The translations under genes were made by a program, and so were the position numbers. Of a DNA stretch of 64,000 bases, positions 51,487 through 59,910 are shown piece by piece. This stretch comes from Rhodobacter sp. (GTDB lineage Bacteria; Pseudomonadota; Alphaproteobacteria; Rhodobacterales; Rhodobacteraceae). How positions within the stretch are numbered: the stretch's first letter is position 1; every line of letters starts with the position of its first letter. The notes beneath the pieces were generated by a model. It was not told the origin of the DNA. It did not search any database and saw only the letters and a program-made list of their open reading frames with translations. Where the stretch lies: contig JACKKF010000003.1 in assembly GCA_020637555.1 (NCBI GenBank), forward strand, positions 248,001 through 312,000. Reading direction: 5' to 3'.

Positions 51487-52689
51487 TCAGGCGTCCAGGA
51501 TCGCGCGGTCTTCCGCCAGGCGCAGCGCGGTTTCGGCATGGGCCCGGGCCCGCGCGGCCAGCGCGTCGGCGGCGCGCGACAGGTCGGGATCGCGGCTCTG
51601 CTCCAGCGTCTTCAGCGCCGCCAGCAGCGGGCGCACGACCTCGATCATCGCCGCGCCGTCGCGCGCCGTGGGGGCGAGGCCCGCTTCGACCAGATCGGCC
51701 GCCGCCAGCGCGGGCACGAAAACGCGCGGGTGGCGCAACCCGTCGTCGGGATCGGCCTGGCCCCAGTCCCACAACAGCCGCTGCACGGTGCCGATCACCT
51801 CGATCGCGGTGCCCGGGTCGTTGACGGCGGGCGACAGGGCCCGCGACGCGATCTCGGACAGCACGGTCAGGCCCAGGCCGGGGTCCTGATCGTAGCTGCG
51901 CCGCTTGCCGATGACGAAACAGCGCGCCAGGGCGGCGTCGTCGGCCTCGCCGCCGATGCGGGCGATGGGCGCGCCTTTCAGCACCACCGCGCCCGGCCGT
52001 TTCAGCACCCAGACCGGCCCGTGCGAGCACGCCGCCAGCCCGGCCACGTCGATCGCCTGAAGCACACCGGAAACCGGCGCCGGCAGATCGCGGGCGCCAT
52101 CCGCGATCACCGTCGCGGCCGTCAAAGGGCTGGCCCCCAGCGCCGGCTGGCGCCGAAGGGTCGCCAACGAGGCCGAGGCCTGGGCCTCGGCCCGGGACAG
52201 GGCATCGCCCAGCGTGCCCAGCGTTGTCAGGTGTCCGATCCAGCGGATCAGCGCGATCACGACCCCCGCCACCACCAGCAGCGTGACCCCCAGCACCAGC
52301 GGCGCACCACCGTCAAATCCCGCGTGGAACAGGATCAGGGCCGTCAGCGCATAGACGAACGCGCCGATGAACACCGACAGCACCGTCTGGGTGGTGCCAT
52401 CGGCGATCATCAGCTGCAGCACGCGCGGCGTTGCCGTTCCCGCCGCGCCGCGATGGACCGACACCATCGTGCCCAGCGAGAAGGTCGACACCGCCAGCAT
52501 CGACGAGGCCAGGATCGACAGGACCGGCACGACGGCCTGCGCGCCGAACCGGCCGCTCAGGGCCTCGGGCACCAGCGGGGCGGCCAGATGCGCACCGGCG
52601 ACCGCCAGGATCGCCAGCACCGCAAACATCGCGACGCGCAGCCAGAGCTGGCTTGACAGGCGCCGCAGAAGGATCAGCGCGCGAAACAC
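51487..52689 (-). CDS. DUF2254 membrane protein
   Basis: A 400-residue protein. Four hydrophobic helices occupy the first ~150 residues (VAMFAVLAILAVAGAHLAA, VLSILASSMLAVSTFSLG, TVLSVFIGAFVYALTALIL, LGVTLLVVAGVVIALIRWIG); the rest is soluble. DYDQ-type FVIGKRRSYDQDPGLGLTVLSEIASRALSPAVNDPGTAIE is the DUF2254 hallmark. The function is unknown. The start is a GTG at 52689, four bases after the copZ stop; the longer frame upstream overlaps copZ in another frame. Confidence 0.8.
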   Translation of the reverse strand: MFRALILLRRLSSQLWLRVAMFAVLAILAVAGAHLAAPLVPEALSGRFGAQAVVPVLSILASSMLAVSTFSLGTMVSVHRGAAGTATPRVLQLMIADGTTQTVLSVFIGAFVYALTALILFHAGFDGGAPLVLGVTLLVVAGVVIALIRWIGHLTTLGTLGDALSRAEAQASASLATLRRQPALGASPLTAATVIADGARDLPAPVSGVLQAIDVAGLAACSHGPVWVLKRPGAVVLKGAPIARIGGEADDAALARCFVIGKRRSYDQDPGLGLTVLSEIASRALSPAVNDPGTAIEVIGTVQRLLWDWGQADPDDGLRHPRVFVPALAAADLVEAGLAPTARDGAAMIEVVRPLLAALKTLEQSRDPDLSRAADALAARARAHAETALRLAEDRAILDA

Positions 52690-52693
52690 GCGT

Positions 52694-52900
52694 TCAGGCG
52701 GGGACGGTCTGGGCGGGGAAACCGATGCGATCCAGCGCCTCGATCGCGGCGTCCGGGGCCAGCGGGCCCGAAACGGTGACGCGGCGGGTGTCCATGTCGA
52801 AGGCAGCCGTTCCGCCCAAGGGGGCCAGCGCGGCATCGATCGACGCGCGGCAGTGCCCGCAGCTCATGTCGGGAACCGAAAGGGTGAACGCATCGCTCAT
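52694..52900 (-). CDS. copZ: CopZ-like heavy-metal-associated chaperone
   Basis: A 68-residue cytoplasmic copper chaperone with one HMA domain; the metal loop MSCGHC lies at about residues 12-17, followed by the usual beta-alpha-beta pattern. The ATG at 52900 has AGGAG 7 bases upstream. A copper-type MerR operator (52954-52972) stands 54 bases before the start. DUF2254 follows within 4 bases; no copper ATPase is encoded nearby. Confidence 0.9.
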   Translation of the reverse strand: MSDAFTLSVPDMSCGHCRASIDAALAPLGGTAAFDMDTRRVTVSGPLAPDAAIEALDRIGFPAQTVPA

Positions 52901-52953
52901 GGCGGACTCCTGCATTTTTCCTGACGAAACGCCGGTGGGCCCGGCCTGTCAAG

Positions 52954-52972
52954 CCTTCCAGCCACCGGAAGG
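52954..52972 (-). promoter_or_regulatory. CueR/HmrR-type operator upstream of copZ
   Basis: CCTTCC-N7-GGAAGG, a perfect dyad with the spacing of the Escherichia coli copA CueR box (CCTTCC-N7-GGAAGG). It lies between copZ (minus) and pyrE (plus). The flanking -35 and -10 hexamers are not clear, though TTGACA on the minus strand overlaps its end (52954-52949). Confidence 0.55.
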
Positions 52973-53053
52973 TGCCCCGAAACCCCCGCGGCCGATTGCC
53001 AGACCCGCGCTTTGGCGCTAAGTGCGGCCCGTCCCCATCCGCAGGAGCCCCCG

Positions 53054-53728
53054 ATGATCCCGACGCCGCATATCGACCCGGCCCAGATGGCCCGCCTGTC
53101 CGCCCGGATGCTTCTGGATATCGGCGCGGTGCATTTCAACGCGCGTGAGCCGTTCACCCACGCCTCGGGCAACAAGGCGCCGACCTATGTGGACTGCCGC
53201 AAGCTCATCAGCTTCCCGCGGATCCGCGCCACGCTCATGGATTTCCTGGCCGCCAAGGTCATGGGCGCGGCCGGGTTCGAAGCCTTCGACAACATCGCCG
53301 GCGGCGAGACGGCGGGCATCCCCTTTGCCGCGCTGATCGCCGAACGCATGGCCCTGCCGATGACCTATGTGCGCAAGAAGCCCAAGGGCTATGGCCGCAA
53401 TGCCCGGATCGAAGGCGTGATGACCGAGGGGCAGCGCGTGCTTCTGGTCGAGGACATGACCACCGACGGCGGATCCAAGCTGAGCTTCGTCGATGCCATC
53501 CGCGAAACGGGGGCACAGTGCGCGCACACGGCGGTGATCTTCTATTACGACATCTATCCCGAAACGGTGACGCGGCTGGGCGATCACGGTGTCAGCCTGC
53601 ATTACCTCTGCACCTGGTGGGATGTGCTGGCCGAGGCCCGCGCCCGCGGCGATTTCGACAGCGAAACGCTGGATTCCGTCGAAGCCTATCTGCGCGCACC
53701 CAGGGCCTGGACCCCGCCCGGCGCCTGA
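53054..53728 (+). CDS. pyrE: Orotate phosphoribosyltransferase
   Basis: A 224-residue enzyme of pyrimidine synthesis, joining orotate to PRPP. The PRPP loop is RVLLVEDMTTDGGSKLSFVDAIRE, and KAPTYVDCRKLISFP and IAGGETAGIPFA are family-specific. The ATG at 53054 has CAGGAG upstream; the longer in-frame start at 53012 lacks one. It converges with the AraC gene across copy 3 of the repeat element. Confidence 0.95.
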   Translation: MIPTPHIDPAQMARLSARMLLDIGAVHFNAREPFTHASGNKAPTYVDCRKLISFPRIRATLMDFLAAKVMGAAGFEAFDNIAGGETAGIPFAALIAERMALPMTYVRKKPKGYGRNARIEGVMTEGQRVLLVEDMTTDGGSKLSFVDAIRETGAQCAHTAVIFYYDIYPETVTRLGDHGVSLHYLCTWWDVLAEARARGDFDSETLDSVEAYLRAPRAWTPPGA

Positions 53729-53737
53729 CCGTCGCCC

Positions 53738-53785
53738 CATCATCTTGTCGAAAATACGCCGGGGGTGCGGGGGCAGGGCCCCCGC
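53738..53785 (+). repeat. Dispersed intergenic repeat, copy 3 (shorter)
   Basis: CATCATCTTGTCGAAAATACGCC matches the start of copies 1 and 2 with small changes; then a hairpin GCGGGGGC-AGG-GCCCCCGC at 53767-53785 takes the place of the longer stems. It lies between convergent pyrE and the AraC gene. Confidence 0.8.
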
Positions 53786-53805
53786 GCTCTCGCGCCTCGG
53801 GACGC

Positions 53806-54642
53806 CTAGATCCGAGGCACCACCGGCCCCGCCGGTTTCTTGCGGAAGGCGCTGGGCGTCATGCCCGCGTTCTTCTGGAAGGCGCGGGTGAAATAGCCGG
53901 CCGAATTGAACCCCAGCATTTCGGCCACATGCTTGATGGGCATCCGGGTTTCGCTCAACAGCCGGCGCGCCTCGAAATGCAGGCGATCGTCCAGCAGTTG
54001 ATGGGCGCTTTTCCCGCACGAGGCCCGGCAGACGCGGGTCAGATGCGTGGGCGTGACCCCCAGTGCCTCGGCGTAATCGGCAACCGCGCGGTTCGAGCGG
54101 AAATCGCGCTCGAGCAGCGAGGCATAGCGCGCGACCAGTTGCTGCGCCGCCGCCGGACGGTGGGGCAGGGTTTCCAGCGCGCGTTCGCGTTCCAGTTGCC
54201 GGTCCATCCAGACACCCAGCAGGCCCAGGTGGTGTTGCGCCGCCTTCCGCGAGCCCGAGCGCGCGCTTTCCAGTTCGCGCTGGATCGCTTCCAGGATGGC
54301 GACCAGTTCCTTTTGCGAGATCGGGTCGCGCGGGCGCAGGAACTGTGGCGTCGATGGCAGATCGAGCCCGTGGTTGCGGCCAAAGAACACCGAGGTCCCC
54401 TGAACGCGCGCCGCCATTTCGAAGCCATACATCGTGCCCGGCGGAATGAAGACGGCGTTGTTCGGCCCGTAACCGCGCGTGGACCCGGCGACGGTGATGC
54501 GCCCCTGTCCCTGCGTGAACCACAACAGCACCGGTTCGCGCAGGGCGCGCATCGCTTCGACCCGCCAGCGCCCGGCGGCAGCCAGGCGCGAAATGGGCGT
54601 CAGTCGCAGGGACGACGGGGTGTCGGGAATGATGGTCATCAT
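53806..54642 (-). CDS. AraC-family transcriptional regulator
   Basis: A 278-residue regulator. A cupin-like N-terminal half (RGYGPNNAVFIPPGTMYGFEM) would bind a small effector. The C-terminal ~100 residues are the AraC double helix-turn-helix: VADYAEALGVTPTHLTRVCRASCGKSAHQLLDDRL and IKHVAEMLGFNSAGYFTRAFQKNAGMTPSAFRK. The target genes are unknown. ATG at 54642. The 119-base spacer to miaA (54643-54761) shows no gene. Confidence 0.88.
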   Translation of the reverse strand: MMTIIPDTPSSLRLTPISRLAAAGRWRVEAMRALREPVLLWFTQGQGRITVAGSTRGYGPNNAVFIPPGTMYGFEMAARVQGTSVFFGRNHGLDLPSTPQFLRPRDPISQKELVAILEAIQRELESARSGSRKAAQHHLGLLGVWMDRQLERERALETLPHRPAAAQQLVARYASLLERDFRSNRAVADYAEALGVTPTHLTRVCRASCGKSAHQLLDDRLHFEARRLLSETRMPIKHVAEMLGFNSAGYFTRAFQKNAGMTPSAFRKKPAGPVVPRI

Positions 54643-54761
54643 CGGTCCGTGGCAGCGGGATGGGACAACCCTAGGCGGCCCATCGCCTGCAACCCAAGGA
54701 GAATCACACGCGCCCGTGAACGCCCTGCGCGAGGCGTTGCAATTCGGTGACTCTGGACAAG

Positions 54762-55700
54762 TCAGGGGATAAGTCTGTGAGTCCAGTCCCGCATCCGGTT
54801 GCGAAACCAGCTGCGCTGACGCTTCGCGAACTGACGGGTGGCCAATGTTGCGGCCTCGGTGGCGTCCGGCAACGATATCTGGCCCTTGAGATGGGCGACC
54901 AGCTCGGGCGCGCCGATCGCCTTTGTCCACAGCGGCGCGTTCGGCTGGCCCCCGGTCGATGGCCAGTGCGCCAGCGCGTCGCGCGCCTCGTCCAGCGCGC
55001 CCTCACGCAGCATCTGGTCGAACCGGCGGGCGATTCGGTCATTGAGCCAGGTTTTTTCCGGCATCAGCACCCAGGGCGTGACCGCGTCCAGTGGCAACAG
55101 CGGCGCGCCGGTCTGGGCCTGCCAGCCCGCCAGGCCCCGGCCGGTGGCGCGCAGCACCTCCCAGGCGCGCTGCACGCGGGCCGGGTTGCGGCGATCGAGG
55201 CGCGCCGCGGTTTCAGGGTCCAGGTCCGCCAGCAAGGCGCCGATCCCGCGTTCGGCCAGGATCGCGTCGGCCTCGGCGCGGATCGCGGGCGGGGTCGGGG
55301 GAATGTCGGCCAGCCCCTCGGTCAGCGCGCTGAAATACAGGCCCGTTCCCCCCACGATCACCGGGTTTTCAGCCAGCAGCGGCGCCACGTCGCGCAGCCA
55401 GTGACCCACGGAATAATCGGCGCCGCGCGGCACATGGCCATAAAGGCGGTGCGGTGCGCGGGCCTCGTCCTCGGGCGAGGGGCGGGCGGACAGGACACGC
55501 CAGCTGTCATGCACCTGCAGCGCGTCGGCATTGACCACCGATCGCCCCTGCGCCTCGGCCAGCCACAGCGCCAGGGCGGACTTGCCGCTGGCGGTCGGGC
55601 CGGCGATCAGGACGGGCTTGTCCGGGTCAGGCAGGGGCAGGGTGGCGAACATCGGCAAGGCGGCGCGTTTGGCGTTGAACCTGCCGGGGTTTTCCGACAT
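54762..55700 (-). CDS. miaA: tRNA dimethylallyltransferase
   Basis: A 312-residue enzyme that adds a dimethylallyl group to A37 of tRNAs reading U-start codons. P-loop GPTASGKSALAL, then the family's NADALQVHDSWRVLSARPS and GGTGLYFSAL, and a C-terminal RQFAKRQRSWFRNR. The start may be 55700 or the internal ATG at 55652; both keep the P-loop. It is divergent from pyrH. Confidence 0.93.
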   Translation of the reverse strand: MSENPGRFNAKRAALPMFATLPLPDPDKPVLIAGPTASGKSALALWLAEAQGRSVVNADALQVHDSWRVLSARPSPEDEARAPHRLYGHVPRGADYSVGHWLRDVAPLLAENPVIVGGTGLYFSALTEGLADIPPTPPAIRAEADAILAERGIGALLADLDPETAARLDRRNPARVQRAWEVLRATGRGLAGWQAQTGAPLLPLDAVTPWVLMPEKTWLNDRIARRFDQMLREGALDEARDALAHWPSTGGQPNAPLWTKAIGAPELVAHLKGQISLPDATEAATLATRQFAKRQRSWFRNRMRDWTHRLIP

Positions 55701-55774
55701 TTTGCGCGCGATTGAAACCTCCCGATTGCTGCCTGGCCGCCCCTTTCGTCGGTGCCGGGCAAGGAAAGGCCCCG

Positions 55775-56500
55775 ATGACCAGATCCGCCCCCCAGTCCTA
55801 TCGCCGCGTCATGCTGAAGATCTCGGGCGAGGCCCTGATGGGCGATCAGGGGTTCGGCCTGCATCCGCCGACCGTCCAGCGCATCGCGCAAGAGGTGAAG
55901 GCGGTGCATGACGACGGGGTCGAGGTCTGCATGGTGATCGGTGGCGGCAACATCTTTCGCGGGCTCTCGGGCTCGGCGCAGGGGATGGAGCGGACCACCG
56001 CCGATTACATGGGGATGCTGGCTACCGTGATGAACGCGCTGGGGATGCAGTCCGCGCTGGAACAGCTGGGCATCCACACGCGGGTCATCAGCGCCATTCC
56101 CATGGACCAGGTCTGCGAACCCTACATCCGCCGCCGCGCCGTGCGGCACCTGGAAAAGAAGCGGGTCTGCATCTTTGCCGCGGGCACCGGCAACCCCTAT
56201 TTCACCACCGACACGGCGGCGACGCTGCGCGCCAGCGAAATGGGCTGCGAGGGGGTGTTCAAGGGCACCAAGGTGGACGGGGTCTATGACAAGGATCCCA
56301 AACGCTTTGCCGATGCCAAACGCTACGAGACCGTCAGCTATGACGAGGCGCTGGAAAAGAACCTGGGTGTGATGGACGCGACCGCGATCGCGCTTGCGCG
56401 CGACAACAAGCTGCCGATCATCGTCTTCTCGCTGGACGAGCCGGGCGGCTTCCGCACCATCCTGCGCGGCGAGGGCACCTATACCCGCGTGCAGGGCTGA
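55775..56500 (+). CDS. pyrH: UMP kinase
   Basis: A 241-residue hexameric kinase making UDP from UMP. Marks: RRVMLKISGEALMGDQGFGLHP, MVIGGGNIFRG, FAAGTGNPYFTTDTAATLRASE and NLGVMDATAIALARDNKLPI. The ATG at 55775 has AAGGAAAGG before it. It heads the block pyrH-frr-uppS-cdsA-dxr-rseP-bamA. Confidence 0.96.
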   Translation: MTRSAPQSYRRVMLKISGEALMGDQGFGLHPPTVQRIAQEVKAVHDDGVEVCMVIGGGNIFRGLSGSAQGMERTTADYMGMLATVMNALGMQSALEQLGIHTRVISAIPMDQVCEPYIRRRAVRHLEKKRVCIFAAGTGNPYFTTDTAATLRASEMGCEGVFKGTKVDGVYDKDPKRFADAKRYETVSYDEALEKNLGVMDATAIALARDNKLPIIVFSLDEPGGFRTILRGEGTYTRVQG

Positions 56501-56604
56501 CACCGCGCTCACGCGCTTGGGTGTTTCTTTTTCGCCCCCGCCGGGGTAGATCATGACGCCGACGCCCCCAACCGGCGGGCACCGGCCCGAGACAGGAAGA
56601 AAGC

Positions 56605-57168
56605 ATGTCCGACGAGATCGAAATCGACATCGACGACCTCAGCCGCCGCATGGACGGGGCGCTGGCCTCGCTTCGCACCGAGTTCGCGAGCCTGCGCACC
56701 GGCCGGGCCTCGGGCTCGATGCTGGAGCCGATCCAGGTCGAGGCATACGGCCAGATGACACCGATCAACCAGCTGGGCACGGTGAACGTGCCCGAACCCC
56801 GGATGGTGACGATCAACGTCTGGGACAAGGGCATGGTCAACAAGGTCGAGAAGGCGATCCGCGAAAGCGGCCTCGGCATCAATCCGCAGCTCAACGGCAC
56901 GATCATCATGCTGCCGATCCCCGAGCTGAACGAGGAACGCCGCCGCGAACTGACCAAGGTGGCCGGGTCCTATGCCGAACACGCGCGGGTGGCCGTGCGC
57001 AACGTGCGCCGCGACGGCATGGACCAGATCAAAAAGGCCAAGGGCGCCGGCATGTCCGAGGACGACCAGAAACTCTGGGAATCCGAGGTGCAGGAGCTGA
57101 CCGACAAGCACATCGCGCTGATCGACAAGGCGCTTGAATCGAAACAAGAAGAGATCATGCAGGTCTGA
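56605..57168 (+). CDS. frr: Ribosome recycling factor
   Basis: A 187-residue translation factor that splits post-termination ribosomes with EF-G. It has the RRF three-helix bundle: LSRRMDGALASLRTEFASLRTGRAS, then QMTPINQLGTVNVPEPRMV, and a C-terminal helical set with RRDGMDQIKKAKGAG. It follows pyrH by 104 bases, the standard order. Confidence 0.97.
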   Translation: MSDEIEIDIDDLSRRMDGALASLRTEFASLRTGRASGSMLEPIQVEAYGQMTPINQLGTVNVPEPRMVTINVWDKGMVNKVEKAIRESGLGINPQLNGTIIMLPIPELNEERRRELTKVAGSYAEHARVAVRNVRRDGMDQIKKAKGAGMSEDDQKLWESEVQELTDKHIALIDKALESKQEEIMQV

Positions 57169-57212
57169 GCGGTCGCCCGGGGCCGCATCGCGTTTCATTT
57201 CTTGGAGTATCC

Positions 57213-57941
57213 ATGTCCAGCGAGTCCGGCACGCCCCGCCGCATCCCGCGTCATGTCGCCATCATCATGGACGGCAACGGGCGCTGGGCGATCAACAAGG
57301 GGTGGCCGCGTCTCGTCGGGCATCGCAAGGGGTCGGAACGGGTCAAGGAAATCGTGCGCGCCGCCCCGGGGCTGGGGATCGAGTGGCTGACCGTCTACGC
57401 CTTTTCGACCGAGAACTGGAAGCGTTCGACCGAGGAAGTGCTGGGGCTGATGAAGCTGTTCCAGCGGTACATCCAGCGCGAGGCCGAGGCCCTCTCGGCC
57501 GAGGGGGTGCGGATGCGGTTCATCGGCGATCGCCGCCGGCTGGAACCCAAGTTGCAGGACCTCATGGCCTGGATCGAACAGCGCACAGCGCAGAACAGCC
57601 GGCTCAACCTGACCGTGGCCATCAATTATGGCGGCCGTGACGAGCTGACGCGCGCCGCCCGCAGGCTGGCGCGCCGGGTCGTGGCCGGGGATCTGGACCC
57701 CGATGCCCTGGATGAGGCGGCGCTGGATCAGGCGCTGGATACCGCCGACATGCCCGACCCCGACCTGGTGATCCGCACCTCGGGCGAGACGCGGGTGTCG
57801 AACTTCCTGCTGTGGCAGGCCGCCTATTCCGAATACGAATTCACCCCGGTTCTCTGGCCCGATTTCACGCCTGAGACCCTGACCGAGATCCTGCACCGCT
57901 ATGGCACGCGCGAACGGCGGTTCGGAGGCGTGACCTCATGA
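57213..57941 (+). CDS. uppS: Undecaprenyl diphosphate synthase
   Basis: A 242-residue cis-prenyltransferase making C55-PP for cell-wall synthesis. Marks: HVAIIMDGNGRWAINKG (catalytic Asp), HRKGSERVKEIVRAA, YAFSTENWKRSTEEV and INYGGRDELTRA. Its stop overlaps cdsA by ATGA. Confidence 0.96.
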   Translation: MSSESGTPRRIPRHVAIIMDGNGRWAINKGWPRLVGHRKGSERVKEIVRAAPGLGIEWLTVYAFSTENWKRSTEEVLGLMKLFQRYIQREAEALSAEGVRMRFIGDRRRLEPKLQDLMAWIEQRTAQNSRLNLTVAINYGGRDELTRAARRLARRVVAGDLDPDALDEAALDQALDTADMPDPDLVIRTSGETRVSNFLLWQAAYSEYEFTPVLWPDFTPETLTEILHRYGTRERRFGGVTS

Positions 57942-58726
57942 GCAATTTCAACGATCTGAAGGCCCGTGTCCTGTCGGCGCTGGTGATGGTGGCCATCGGC
58001 GCGGGCGCAGTCTGGGCGGGCGGATGGATCTTTGCCGCGCTGGCGGTGGTGCTGGCGGGGCTGATGGGTTGGGAATTGTGGCGCATGATGGCGCCCGCCG
58101 ATCCCTATGGCCGTGCCGAGGCCTCGGGACTGGTCGCGGCGCTCCTGGTCGCCATCTTCACGCTGTATCAGCCGGGATGGATCGGGCTGGGCGGTCTGGC
58201 GCTGGGGGCGCTGGTCATGGCGGGCCGGATGCCGCGCGACAAGCTGGTGTTTGGGCTCTACTACGGCCTGATCCTCTGGGCCGCGCACGGGTTCATCCTG
58301 CTGCGCGAAGGGATGGGACTGGCCTTCATGCTGTGGCTGATCCTGATCGTCGTCGCCTCGGATGTGGCGGGGTATTTCGCCGGGCGGATCCTGGGCGGGC
58401 CCAAGTTCTGGCCACGCATCAGCCCGAAAAAGACCTGGTCGGGCACGGTGGCCGGCTGGCTGCTGGCGGCACTGGTCGGCTGGGGCTTTGCCTCGGCTCT
58501 GGGTTCGGGATGGATGCTGGTGCCCCTGTCGGCGCTGCTGGCCTTTGCCGGGCAACTGGGCGACATCGCGGAAAGCGCGATCAAGCGGCGCGCGGGGGTC
58601 AAGGATTCGTCCAACCTGATTCCCGGGCACGGCGGTGTTCTCGATCGGTTCGACGCGATGATCGCGGTTGCCGTGCTGGCGCTGCTGCTGGCGCTGGTCG
58701 GCGCCTTTGCCGGGCTGCACGGCTGA
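57938..58726 (+). CDS. cdsA: Phosphatidate cytidylyltransferase
   Basis: A 262-residue membrane enzyme making CDP-diacylglycerol. Several helices precede the signature SNLIPGHGGVLDRFDAMI near the C-terminus (S-x-x-K-R...KD-x2-P-GHGG-x3-R-x-D). Start and stop overlap uppS and dxr (ATGA and TGATG). Confidence 0.94.
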   Translation: MSNFNDLKARVLSALVMVAIGAGAVWAGGWIFAALAVVLAGLMGWELWRMMAPADPYGRAEASGLVAALLVAIFTLYQPGWIGLGGLALGALVMAGRMPRDKLVFGLYYGLILWAAHGFILLREGMGLAFMLWLILIVVASDVAGYFAGRILGGPKFWPRISPKKTWSGTVAGWLLAALVGWGFASALGSGWMLVPLSALLAFAGQLGDIAESAIKRRAGVKDSSNLIPGHGGVLDRFDAMIAVAVLALLLALVGAFAGLHG

Positions 58727-59898
58727 TGCGGCGGGTGACGGTCTTTGGGTCGACGGGGTCGGTGGGCGTCAGCACGCTGGACCTGCTGGCGCGCCGCGAC
58801 GACATCCGGGTCGCCGCCCTGACGGGGGGGCGCAACATCGCGCTTCTGGCCGAGCAGGCCATCGCGCACCGGGCCGAACTGGCCGTCACCGCCCATGAGG
58901 ACTGCTACAAGCCGCTGAAAGAGGCCCTGTCCGGCACCGGGATTTCCGTCGCGGGCGGGCCCGGCGCGGTGGTCGAGGCCGGCTATCGCCCGGCCGACTG
59001 GGTGATGTCCGCCATCGTCGGTGCCGCCGGTCTGGCGCCGGGTTTCGCCGCGCTCAGCCAGGGGCGGACAGTCGCGTTGGCCAACAAGGAATCGCTGGTG
59101 ACGGCGGGTCCCCTGCTGCTGGCCGAGGCCCGCGCCCATGGTGCCACCATCCTGCCCGTGGACAGCGAGCATTCGGCCGTGTTCCAGGCCCTGACCGGCG
59201 AGGATATCGCCGCCGTGGAAACCGTGACGCTGACCGCGTCGGGCGGGGGGCTGCGCGACTGGCCGCTCGAACGGCTGAAGAACGCCACACCGGACGAGGC
59301 CGGCCGGCATCCGAACTGGGACATGGGCCAGCGCATCACCATCGACTCGGCCAGCATGTTCAACAAGGCGATGGAGGTGATCGAGGCGCGGGAGTTCTTC
59401 GGCCTCGATCCCGATCAGATCGCGGTCCTGATCCATCCGCAATCGCTGGTGCACGCGCTGGTGGCGTTCCGCGACGGGGCGGTCATGGGGCATCTGGGCG
59501 CGCCCGACATGCGCCACCCCATCGGCTATGCGCTGAACTGGCCTGAGCGCGCCGACCTGCCGGTGGCACGCCTGAACCTGGCGCGCGCCGGGCGGCTCGA
59601 TTTCGCCGAGCCCGACCTGGTGCGCTACCCCGCGCTGTCGCTGGCCTGGCAGGTGATGCGGACCGGCGGCGCGGCAGGGGCGGTGTTCAACGCCGCCAAG
59701 GAAATCGCGCTCGACCATTTTATTGCCAGAAACATCGGGTTTCTGGACATGGCGCCAGTGGTCGAATCGACGCTGGAACGGTTCGCGGATCAGGCCGATA
59801 TCGGCGCCGCGCCACGCTCGCTGGCCGAGGTTCTGGCCATCGATACCGAGGCCCGCCGCCTGGCGGGTGCCGTCGCCGCGGCCCGGCGCGCGGCCTGA
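58726..59898 (+). CDS. dxr: 1-deoxy-D-xylulose-5-phosphate reductoisomerase
   Basis: A 390-residue enzyme of the MEP isoprenoid pathway. N-terminal NADPH fold VTVFGSTGSVGVSTLDLL; then ANKESLVTAG, PVDSEHSAVFQAL, TASGGGLRDWP and the metal-binding IDSASMFNKAMEVIEA. Length is typical. A stretch to the left in frame overlaps cdsA and is not coded. ATG at 58726, sharing one base with the cdsA stop. Confidence 0.96.
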   Translation: MRRVTVFGSTGSVGVSTLDLLARRDDIRVAALTGGRNIALLAEQAIAHRAELAVTAHEDCYKPLKEALSGTGISVAGGPGAVVEAGYRPADWVMSAIVGAAGLAPGFAALSQGRTVALANKESLVTAGPLLLAEARAHGATILPVDSEHSAVFQALTGEDIAAVETVTLTASGGGLRDWPLERLKNATPDEAGRHPNWDMGQRITIDSASMFNKAMEVIEAREFFGLDPDQIAVLIHPQSLVHALVAFRDGAVMGHLGAPDMRHPIGYALNWPERADLPVARLNLARAGRLDFAEPDLVRYPALSLAWQVMRTGGAAGAVFNAAKEIALDHFIARNIGFLDMAPVVESTLERFADQADIGAAPRSLAEVLAIDTEARRLAGAVAAARRAA

Positions 59899-59910
59899 AC
59901 ACTGTAGAGG

